A stretch of 50,221 nucleotides of DNA, from the NCBI GenBank assembly GCA_050946195.1, contig JBMNUI010000006.1, positions 1-50,221 of the forward strand, read 5' to 3'. Shown piece by piece: positions 44,101-50,221 of the stretch. The notes below the pieces were generated by a model. It searched no databases. It was not told where the DNA came from and worked only from the letters and a program-made list of their open reading frames with translations. This stretch comes from UMGS1002 sp050946195. Lineage in GTDB: Bacteria > Bacillota > Clostridia > Oscillospirales > CAG-272. Position numbers and translations under genes: made by a program. Each line of letters opens with the position of its first letter. Positions within the stretch are counted from its first letter, which is position 1.

Positions 44101-45022
44101 GACCGGTAACCGGCTTCCCGCGGCGGCCGTTGTCTATAAGGGCGTCGACCGCTTCCTGAAGCATACGCTTCTCGTTTCTGACAACTATCTCGGGGGTGCG
44201 TATTTCCATCAGCTTCTTGAGCCGGTTGTTCCTGCTTATAACGCGGCGGTAGAGCTCGTTGAGGTCGCTTGACGCAAAGCGTCCGCCGTCAAGCTGGACC
44301 ATGGGACGGATATCCGGCGGAATAACCGGAATTGCCTCGAGTATCATCCACTCAAGGCGGTTTCCGGACTTCCGGAATGCCTCAACCACCTCAAGCCGCT
44401 TGATAATCCGGGCCTTCTTCTGCCCGGTGGCAGTTTCCAGTTCGGCTTTGAGCTGGGTCGACAATTCATTGACGTCAATCTGGGAAAGCAGCTCCTTTAT
44501 CGCCTCGGCGCCCATACCGACCCGGAACGCATCGCCGTACATTTCGCGGTATTCCATGTACATCCGCTCGCTGAGCACCATCCCCTTGGTGAGCGGGGTG
44601 ATTCCGGGGTCGAGCACGATATTTTCGGCAAAATACAGAACCTGCTCGAGCTGTTTGGGTGATATGTCAAGCACCAGCGCCATGCGCGAAGGTATTGTCT
44701 TGAAATACCAGATATGCGAAACCGGGGAGGCAAGCTCGATATGCCCCATGCGCTCGCGGCGCACCTTTTTGGTAGTGACATCAACGCCGCACTTCTCGCA
44801 ACGGATAACGTCACGGTTATGGTAGTTTTTATACTTACCGCACATGCAGGCCCCGTCCTTGGTCGGGCCGAAGATGCGCTCACAGAAAAGACCGCCGGCC
44901 TCTGCCTTGAGCGTTCTGTAGTTTATGGTTTCGGGTTTGATCACCTCGCCGTGGGACCACGACCTTATCATTTCGGGGGATGCAAGACCGATTTTTATCG
45001 AATAGAATTCCTTATGCTCCAC
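41180..45022 (-). CDS. rpoC: RNA polymerase beta' subunit
   Basis: The 1280-residue catalytic subunit. Zinc-binding cysteines at C59, C61, C75 and C78; the catalytic Mg site NADFDGDQMP at 451-460; the second zinc site uses C888, C963, C970 and C973; bridge-helix and trigger-loop segments are intact (TQLTMRTFHSGG at 1003-1014). It is longer than typical Clostridia proteins mainly because of an insert of about 80-90 residues at about 545-650, between the active site and TTLGRMIFN. The start is a GTG at 45022 with GGAGAA about 12 nt upstream, 20 bp after rpoB. Confidence 0.98.
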   Translation of the reverse strand: MEHKEFYSIKIGLASPEMIRSWSHGEVIKPETINYRTLKAEAGGLFCERIFGPTKDGACMCGKYKNYHNRDVIRCEKCGVDVTTKKVRRERMGHIELASPVSHIWYFKTIPSRMALVLDISPKQLEQVLYFAENIVLDPGITPLTKGMVLSERMYMEYREMYGDAFRVGMGAEAIKELLSQIDVNELSTQLKAELETATGQKKARIIKRLEVVEAFRKSGNRLEWMILEAIPVIPPDIRPMVQLDGGRFASSDLNELYRRVISRNNRLKKLMEIRTPEIVVRNEKRMLQEAVDALIDNGRRGKPVTGPSNRPLKSLSEMLRGKQGRFRQNLLGKRVDYSGRSVIVVGPSLKIYQCGLPKEMALELFKPFVIKRLVEMQKATNVKDAQKKIDRSHDPANAAVWDALDNVIKEHPVLLNRAPTLHRLSIQAFEPVLVEGRAIKLHPLVCTAFNADFDGDQMPVHVPLSAEAQAEARFLMLSANNLLKPMDGRAVTVPTQDMVLGCYYLTMEKAGDPGEGRVFRDFNEAVMAYKNGQVGLHAHIYVRTAQSSEAVLCRLADYKANTTTAGTEITFTVPCERIITPTDRTCGYTYVRVLRGGDEIFRDNTTAIVGGVEEVKHGGECTLLIKGFSNLAEGDVIEVCYKNTAMIHTTLGRMIFNRPLPQDLGFVNRADFTKVHNLEIDFVVRNKDLGHIIDRCISKHGTASCAIMLDQIKEMGFKYSTRSGLSISVYDMTIPKEKAALIAEAEKKVETITKHYMRGRLSEEERYKNVIAIWEQTTADVTAALQDSFDPNNPLRIMSDSGARGSITQMRQLAGMRGPMFAASGKTMEIPIRSNFREGMKIFEYFMGARSSRKSLSDTALRTADSGYLTRRLVDVAQEVIVREEKCSTEKGMWVSTIIDEDKNVIEPLVDRILGRYTMGDVINPKTGEVIVPDDTMISDDDVARIIETGIERVHIRSVLQCKTRNGVCAHCYGADLATGKPVSVGESVGIIAAQSIGEPGTQLTMRTFHSGGVAGADITQGLPRVEELFEARQPKKSAIIAEVSGMAYVTIGENANTHIITIHPDKTDDNAFHEIKEYNVPYGTRVIISDEERVEVGQALTEGNKSPADIMRILGLDAVYEYLIKEIQRVYRSQSCNVNDKHIEIIIRQMTRKVKIEDSGDTDMLLGSLVDINEFEDKNEQIAEANRADGGNRRPAEGSTVLLGITKAALLTESFLSAASFQETTRVLTDAAIKGKVDRLLGLKENVIIGKLIPAGTGMDCYRNVEVKKAEGAGVKAV

Positions 45023-45042
45023 AGCTTCTCTTTTCTCCTAAC

Positions 45043-48000
45043 TCAATTATTATCATTGTCAAACGAATCGTCGTCCTCAAAGCTGTCTTCTTCATAAATT
45101 TCTTCGTCATCCGCATAAAAATCCTCGCCGGCGTCGGAAGCGACGTTGATATCCCCGGCATTTTCGGTGTCGTCGATAAGGTATGACTTGCGGAATTCAC
45201 CAGCTGCATATCTCTGGCCGAGAGCCTCCTCGATGACCGCTGCATCTGCCCCGAGGTATTGTGCGTTGTCATCGTTGTAGAAGGTCGAGAGCTGTACCTC
45301 TTTCCCGTCCCTGTCGTATACGCGCACGTCAAGGCAGAGCGACTGCAATTCCTTGACCAGCACCTTGAAGGATTCGGGAATACCCGGAGTCGGGATATTC
45401 TGACCCTTGATAATCGCCTCGTAAGCCCTGCGGCGCCCGGTTATGTCGTCTGACTTTACGGTCAGAATTTCCTGCAGGGTGTAAGCCGCGCCGTAGGCCT
45501 CAAGCGCCCAGACCTCCATCTCGCCGAAGCGCTGTCCGCCGAACTGCGCCTTGCCTCCGAGAGGCTGCTGGGTGACCAGTGAGTACGGCCCGTTCGAGCG
45601 CGCGTGAATCTTGTCATCGACCAGGTGGTGGAGCTTTAGATAGTACATGATTCCGACGGTTACCGGATTGTCGAAGGGCTCGCCGGTGCGGCCGTCGTAA
45701 AGGATAGTCTTGCCGTCAATAATCTTGACATTCTGCCTGCCGGTCTCGGGGTCGAGCACGACAAAGTGTTCTTTGTTATCAATATTGTCGTCGGACCGCA
45801 CGTCGCGGTATATCCCGGCCTGCTTCATGCACTCGAGAATGTCGCGCTCGGTCGCGCCGTCAAACACCGGCGACATTACCTTCCAGCCGAGCTTTTTCGC
45901 CGCAAGCCCCAGGTGAACCTCAAGCACCTGACCGATATTCATACGCGAAGGCACGCCCAAGGGGTTTAGCACAATGTCGAGCGGGGTCCCGTCGGGTAAA
46001 AACGGCATGTCCTCCGGGGGAAGAATCCGTGAAACCACGCCCTTGTTGCCGTGGCGTCCCGCCATCTTGTCGCCGACAGATATTTTGCGCTTCTGCGCGA
46101 CATAAACCCGCACGACCTTGTTGACGCCGGTCGGGAGCTCGTCGCTCTTCTCGCGCGAGTAGACCTTTACATCCACAACTATCCCCGACTCGCCGTGCGG
46201 GACGCGCAGCGAGGTATCCCGAACTTCTCTTGCCTTCTCGCCGAAAATTGCGCGGAGCAGTCTTTCCTCGGCAGTGAGCTCGGTTTCGCCCTTCGGGGTT
46301 ATTTTACCTACAAGTATGTCGCCGGCACGCACCTCGGTGCCTATCCTGATTATGCCGTCGGCATTGAGATCCTTCAGTGCGTCCTCACCGACGTTGGGAA
46401 TTTCCCTGGTTATTTCCTCCGGCCCGAGCTTGGTGTCTCTGGCCTCGTGGGTATATTCTTCAATGTGAATCGACGTGAAGACATCGTCGCGCACAAGCCG
46501 CTCGTTGAGCAGTACCGCGTCCTCGTAGTTATAACCCTCCCAGGTCATAAATCCTACCAGAACGTTTTTGCCCAGCGCGATTTCGCCCTCGCAGGTTGCG
46601 GGGCCGTCGGCTATTACCTGCCTGGCCTCGACATGGTCGCCTTTCCTGACTAAAGGCCGTTGGTTATAGCAGGTCCCCTGGTTTGTGCGCTTGAACTTTA
46701 TCAGGTCGTAAACATCCTTCTGGTCCCCGTGTGAAATGACAATCCGGTCGGCGTCGACCTTTTCCACCACTCCGGAGTTCTTTGCAATCACAATAACCCT
46801 CGAGTCCATGGCGGCCTTGTATTCCATTCCCGTGCCGACGATCGGAGTCTCGGTGGTCAGCAGCGGAACCGCCTGCTTCTGCATGTTGGAACCCATGAGA
46901 GCACGTGAGTTGTCGTCGTTTTCAAGGAAGGGTATCATCGCGGTCGCAACCGAGACCACCATCTTCGGGGAAACATCGATAAAGTCGACCTTTGAGGGCT
47001 CGACCTCGACAAACTCATTGCGGTCGCGAGCCGTGACCCGGCTGTTAATGAAAAAGCCTTCCTCGTCCAGCGGTTCGTTGGCCTGAGCTATTATATAATT
47101 ATCCTCGACGTCGGCGGTCATATATACCACCTCGTCGGTCACCCTTGAGCGCCCGTCGGGAAGATGCTCCACCCGGCGGTAGGGCGCCTCGATGAAGCCG
47201 TATTTATTTATGCGTGCATAGGTTGCAAGATAAGAGATGAGTCCGATGTTCGGACCTTCGGGGGTCTCTATCGGACACATGCGGCCGTAGTGGGTATAGT
47301 GAACGTCGCGCACATCAAATGAAGCTCGCTCACGCGACAGACCACCCGGACCGAGGGCCGACAGCCGGCGCTTGTGAGTCAGCTCGGAGAGCGGGTTTGC
47401 CTGGTCCATGAACTGCGAGAGCTGAGAGGACCCGAAAAACTCGCGTTCCGCCGTCACGACCGGCCTTATGTTGATGAGCGACTGCGGCGTTATCTTCTCG
47501 TTTTCCTGCGAGGAAAGGGTGGTCATCCGCTCCCTGATGATTTTCTCCATCCTCGCAAAGCCGATGCGCATCTGGTTCTGCAGTTGCTCGCCCACGGAAC
47601 GTATGCGGCGGTTGCCGAGGTGGTCGATATCGTCTACATGCCCTATTTCGTGTGCCAGGTTAAGCAAATAGCCTATCGACGCAAAAATATCGTCCTTAGT
47701 TATATGCTTGGGGCAGAGCTCGGCTATGCGCTCTCTTGCCAGCGCCCTGATTTTTTCGCGGTCGCCGCCCGAGGCTTCAAGTATCTCAAGCAGGACCGGG
47801 GTTCTCGCCTTCTCGCTGACACCGCAGTCCTTGAGGTCAAAACCGAGAATGTAGTAGGGGTCGACGGTATTGTTCGAGAAAACCTTGACGGTATCCCCGT
47901 TGTCAAGCAGTATATAGACCTCGTTTACGGCATTCTGCTCTATGGTGTCGGCCATTTTGGGCGTGATTACCTGACCCGCCTCGCAGAGCAGCTCGCCGGT

Positions 48001-48918
48001 TATGGGGCTTATTACGTCTTTAGCCAGCCTCCTGTTTTTGATTCTCGGGGTCAGCGCCAGCTTTTTATCATATTTGTAGCGCCCCACCGGAGCGATATCA
48101 TAGCGCCTGGGGTCGAAGAAGAAGCTGTTTATCAGCATCTGCGCCGACTCCACAAGCGGGGGCTCGCCCGGCCGGAGCCTCCTGTATATTTCCTTGAGCG
48201 CCTCAACGCCTATTGTGCTGCGGTTGCGCAGGGCAAGCTCTTCACACTCGTCCTTTTCAAGAGTGATGGCAAGCCTGTCGTCCTCGCCGAACATCCCGAA
48301 GATATCCTCGCGCGACTCTACCCCGAGCGCGCGGATGAAAACGGTTATCGGGAGCTTGCGGTTCTTGTCTATTCTGACATAGACAACCCCGTTGGCATCT
48401 ATTTCGTATTCGAGCCATGCGCCGCGGTAGGGTATAATGGTGGCGGCATAGGTCTTCTTTCCGTTTTTATCGATGTCGGAAGAATAATACATGCCGGGAG
48501 AACGGACAATCTGGGAAACGATAACACGTTCGGCCCCGTTGATTACAAAGGTGCCGGTTTCGGTCATCAGCGGGAACTCGCCCATGAAGACATCATTCTG
48601 CTTGACTTCGCCGGTCAGCTTGTTGCTCAGCCGGACATTGACTTTCAGGGGCGCGGAGTAGTTGAGGTCTCTCTCCTTGCACTCCTCAACCGAGTATCTC
48701 GGCTTGGAGTCTATCGAGTAAGAGATAAACTCGAGTGAAAGATTTCCCGAGTAGTCGGTAATCGGTGAGACATCGCGAAGGACCTCCATAAGCCCCTCGT
48801 CAAGAAACCATTGAAAGGACTTTGTCTGGACCTCGATAAGATTCGGAATCTCCAGCGTTTCCCGCGTTTTCGAGAAGCTCATTCTCGTGTTCCTACCAAG
48901 CTTCTGCTCTTTGACCAT
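45043..48918 (-). CDS. rpoB: RNA polymerase beta subunit
   Basis: The 1291-residue beta subunit. The rifampicin cluster reads GSSQLSQFMDQANPLSELTH then KRRLSALGPGG, the sensitive Gram-positive form. The conserved KMAGRHGNKG and the C-terminal FGGQRFGEMEVWALEAYGA are present. The last 45 or so residues form a strongly acidic tail, as in Bacillus and other Gram-positives. The gene is not preceded by rplJL: a strong promoter (49362-49390) and a leader of about 430 nt with a terminator (49035-49080) lie upstream. ATG at 48918 with GGAG 12 nt upstream. Confidence 0.98.
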   Translation of the reverse strand: MVKEQKLGRNTRMSFSKTRETLEIPNLIEVQTKSFQWFLDEGLMEVLRDVSPITDYSGNLSLEFISYSIDSKPRYSVEECKERDLNYSAPLKVNVRLSNKLTGEVKQNDVFMGEFPLMTETGTFVINGAERVIVSQIVRSPGMYYSSDIDKNGKKTYAATIIPYRGAWLEYEIDANGVVYVRIDKNRKLPITVFIRALGVESREDIFGMFGEDDRLAITLEKDECEELALRNRSTIGVEALKEIYRRLRPGEPPLVESAQMLINSFFFDPRRYDIAPVGRYKYDKKLALTPRIKNRRLAKDVISPITGELLCEAGQVITPKMADTIEQNAVNEVYILLDNGDTVKVFSNNTVDPYYILGFDLKDCGVSEKARTPVLLEILEASGGDREKIRALARERIAELCPKHITKDDIFASIGYLLNLAHEIGHVDDIDHLGNRRIRSVGEQLQNQMRIGFARMEKIIRERMTTLSSQENEKITPQSLINIRPVVTAEREFFGSSQLSQFMDQANPLSELTHKRRLSALGPGGLSRERASFDVRDVHYTHYGRMCPIETPEGPNIGLISYLATYARINKYGFIEAPYRRVEHLPDGRSRVTDEVVYMTADVEDNYIIAQANEPLDEEGFFINSRVTARDRNEFVEVEPSKVDFIDVSPKMVVSVATAMIPFLENDDNSRALMGSNMQKQAVPLLTTETPIVGTGMEYKAAMDSRVIVIAKNSGVVEKVDADRIVISHGDQKDVYDLIKFKRTNQGTCYNQRPLVRKGDHVEARQVIADGPATCEGEIALGKNVLVGFMTWEGYNYEDAVLLNERLVRDDVFTSIHIEEYTHEARDTKLGPEEITREIPNVGEDALKDLNADGIIRIGTEVRAGDILVGKITPKGETELTAEERLLRAIFGEKAREVRDTSLRVPHGESGIVVDVKVYSREKSDELPTGVNKVVRVYVAQKRKISVGDKMAGRHGNKGVVSRILPPEDMPFLPDGTPLDIVLNPLGVPSRMNIGQVLEVHLGLAAKKLGWKVMSPVFDGATERDILECMKQAGIYRDVRSDDNIDNKEHFVVLDPETGRQNVKIIDGKTILYDGRTGEPFDNPVTVGIMYYLKLHHLVDDKIHARSNGPYSLVTQQPLGGKAQFGGQRFGEMEVWALEAYGAAYTLQEILTVKSDDITGRRRAYEAIIKGQNIPTPGIPESFKVLVKELQSLCLDVRVYDRDGKEVQLSTFYNDDNAQYLGADAAVIEEALGQRYAAGEFRKSYLIDDTENAGDINVASDAGEDFYADDEEIYEEDSFEDDDSFDNDNN

Positions 48919-49361
48919 TTAAATCAATCACTCCATTCAAAATTTACCCGTACCGCAAGACGGTACAGGCGAGATGCAAAGGAATATTCCGCCGGTCTGG
49001 TCTTGACACAAAAAAGCAGTGCCGAAATTCGCTGAAAAACTGAAAAGCCTTGAGCCAAGGGGGCTCATGAGGCTTTTCAGTCGTCCCATAAACAATGTGA
49101 GGGTGCAAACACGACAGTATCTGTTCTCAGCCGCCGACAAATAAGGGCGGGCACCAATGATATGTTTATGGCACCATCACAGAAGAGGCCTGTGACCGAA
49201 AAACCCTCTTTAATGAGTTTTATCACGCCCTTTTTGTACTTTTTTCTGCCAGAGGACGGCTGTGTCCTTTCGGTGCCGGCTTGCCGCCTGCGGTAAAAAA
49301 AGCCAAGACAGCAGCACCGCCGAAAAAAAACGCATACCAAGCGATTATAATGCAGTTTACA
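48919..49361 (-). other. Long leader region of rpoBC
   Basis: About 440 bp between the promoter at 49362-49390 and the rpoB ATG. It holds the intrinsic terminator at 49035-49080, a small GTACCG/CGGTAC hairpin near 48950-48966 and T/A-rich stretches at 49290-49330. No ribosomal protein gene or recognised riboswitch is present. A possible frame-split small membrane-protein reading (49340-49150) is described under findings. No second promoter close to rpoB could be recognised. Confidence 0.6.
49035..49080 (-). terminator. Intrinsic terminator (attenuator) upstream of rpoB
   Basis: CTGAAAAGCC and GGCTTTTCAG arms (49080-49071 and 49049-49040) with inner GAGCC/GGCTC pairing, directly followed on the minus strand by TTTTT. 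It faces rpoB and lies 117 bp before its start. Confidence 0.8.
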
Positions 49362-49390
49362 ATTTTATCACAGAATAATTGGCTTGTCAA
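49362..49390 (-). promoter_or_regulatory. Strong sigma-A promoter of the rpoBC leader
   Basis: Minus strand TTGACA (49390-49385), 17-bp spacer, TAAAAT (49367-49362). A second TATAAT lies about 18 bp further downstream (around 49344-49349). Confidence 0.8.
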
Positions 49391-49437
49391 TACCTTTTTT
49401 GGGGTTTTTTCTGTGTTATTTTTCAAAAAATATGACA

Positions 49438-50221
49438 TCATATACTGATATACCCGCCTGCCGGCCTTGTTTTCCCGAGGCAGACGCCCTCAAGCAGGGC
49501 ATCGGACTCAATTATAATGCCGCCCGGCATGGGTTTTTGCTGTAAATCCAGATTTTCTGCCTGCTCGAGTACGATATCCCCGCTCATCGCGCGTATTGTC
49601 CCGGCTGCTCCGTCTGCGCCGATGGCTGCCGCAGAGCTGACAAGTCCAGCCCGGCTGACATTCGCAACATATCTCCATATGCGGCGCAGGTCCTCAAAGT
49701 CGGGCAGGCCGTCGGGTTTTGTGGCAGGTGAGAGGAGATAAACCCTGCTGCCGGGCTTTCTGAAGGTGGCGGGAATTACTTTGCCTTCAGGCAGGGCGGC
49801 GGCGGCAGCGGTGAAGCTGAAGCCCTGCTCCGAACAGGTGTAGACACTTCGGGCGTCGGGTAGGCAGTATTCAATTTGTGCCCGGTAAGCTCCGAGAATG
49901 AGGGCGAGTATGTCGCCCCGCGCCCGCGGCTCTGAACATTCAGCAGGGATACTGCCGCACAGCGAGAGTGAAACCCCGGTAAAATCGGCGCCGCCGGCCA
50001 CGCACCCGGCAACCGCCGTTAAGATGGCGTCAAGCGACATGAAAAACGGGTCACAGTCCCCCGGGGAGTGAGCGGTTGAAAGCAGCAGCCCCGAGGAGGG
50101 GTCATGACAGCGTGAGGTGACAATGCGGCTGGTCCCGGCGCGCTTTTGTTCTATTACGATATATTTTTCGGCGGGATTTTGGTCGGGCTTGCGGATTAAA
50201 TCCATACTGAGCGACACCGGG
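49438..50221 (-). CDS. 3' part of a degenerate PurL (FGAM synthase)-like protein
   Basis: The frame is open at the right edge, so the N-terminus is outside. The visible 260 residues align by eye with the second AIR-synthase-like half of single-chain phosphoribosylformylglycinamidine synthase: FFMSLDAILTAVAGCVAGGA, LALILGAYRAQIEYCLPDAR, GKVIPATFRKPGSRVYLLSP and DGLPDFEDLRRIWRYVANV correspond in order. The normally strict GGKDSM motif is replaced by SVYTCSEQ-like sequence, and the protein stops where the glutaminase (GATase) domain should begin. It is therefore unlikely to be the working purine enzyme: either a repurposed paralogue or a decaying copy. It ends about 50 bp before the rpoB promoter, with no clear terminator. 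Confidence 0.6.
   Translation of the reverse strand, partial: PVSLSMDLIRKPDQNPAEKYIVIEQKRAGTSRIVTSRCHDPSSGLLLSTAHSPGDCDPFFMSLDAILTAVAGCVAGGADFTGVSLSLCGSIPAECSEPRARGDILALILGAYRAQIEYCLPDARSVYTCSEQGFSFTAAAAALPEGKVIPATFRKPGSRVYLLSPATKPDGLPDFEDLRRIWRYVANVSRAGLVSSAAAIGADGAAGTIRAMSGDIVLEQAENLDLQQKPMPGGIIIESDALLEGVCLGKTRPAGGYISI

Noticed and set aside
46900..47500. Rifampicin-resistance change in RpoB
   Set aside because: The cluster reads DQANPLSELTHKRRLSALGP, matching sensitive Gram-positive proteins at the known resistance positions.
47374..48738. 454-codon open frame antisense to rpoB
   Set aside because: Same cause as above; the sense strand is unmistakable RpoB.

Overview
The window is a 50 kb chromosomal segment of moderately high G+C (not counted) from a spore-forming, anaerobe-type Firmicute, most likely class Clostridia, Oscillospirales or a neighbouring order. 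This placement is inference from gene content. The evidence is: both dipicolinate synthase subunits plus a DacF-type carboxypeptidase (sporulation), dapF (diaminopimelate wall), S-box and RFN riboswitches, RecD2, ComF and MreB, an rpoBC-rpsL-rpsG-fusA-tuf block of Gram-positive type, GGAGG ribosome binding sites and very regular TTGaca-17-TAtaaT promoters. No tRNA, rRNA, CRISPR array, transposase or phage gene was seen.

Layout. 1-5.4 kb: the first codons of a gene leaving the left edge, a uracil permease with an attenuator-like leader, a GNAT acetyltransferase, then a tight three-gene cassette: a stand-alone pre-ATP-grasp domain resembling the N-terminus of D-aspartate ligases, an aspartate/glutamate racemase and a divergent MurE-like ligase. 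5.4-10.2 kb (minus strand): a small P-loop ATPase behind glucose-6-phosphate isomerase, DacF, and nicotinate phosphoribosyltransferase. 10.4-15.6 kb (plus): L-rhamnose isomerase, a large GH106-like glycosidase and a TVP38/DedA-type membrane protein. 15.9-18.5 kb: dipicolinate synthase B and A divergent from dapF, which share the lysine/DAP/dipicolinate branch. 18.7-26.2 kb: a FAD oxidoreductase with a discoidin-like tail, a remarkable membrane protein joining GLUG, two DUF1508 and a ribosomal-uL15-like domain, a small lipoprotein, an AraC regulator divergent from nagB, and a phosphohexomutase overlapping nagB.

26.4-35.6 kb (all minus): mreB-pepD; metK (SAM-I riboswitch), a small membrane protein, recD2 and comF in one direction without a visible internal terminator; a COG2426 membrane protein behind a riboflavin ECF S-component under an FMN riboswitch. 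35.7-48.9 kb (all minus): rpoB-rpoC, an RsmC-like methyltransferase, then rpsL-rpsG-fusA-tuf from a consensus promoter. rplJL is absent upstream of rpoB; instead there is a strong promoter and a roughly 430-nt leader ending in an intrinsic terminator. The right edge holds the 3' part of a degenerate, glutaminase-less PurL-like protein.

Four intergenic copies of one modular palindromic repeat lie at gene 3' ends. The items most worth pursuing are the uL15-like membrane fusion, the pre-ATP-grasp/racemase/MurE-like cassette, the degenerate PurL homologue, the repeat family, the rpoB leader, and two drug-target substitutions in the same ribosomal operon (S12 K88R-equivalent and EF-Tu R333G-equivalent). 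No database search could be run; all family assignments are from motif recognition.
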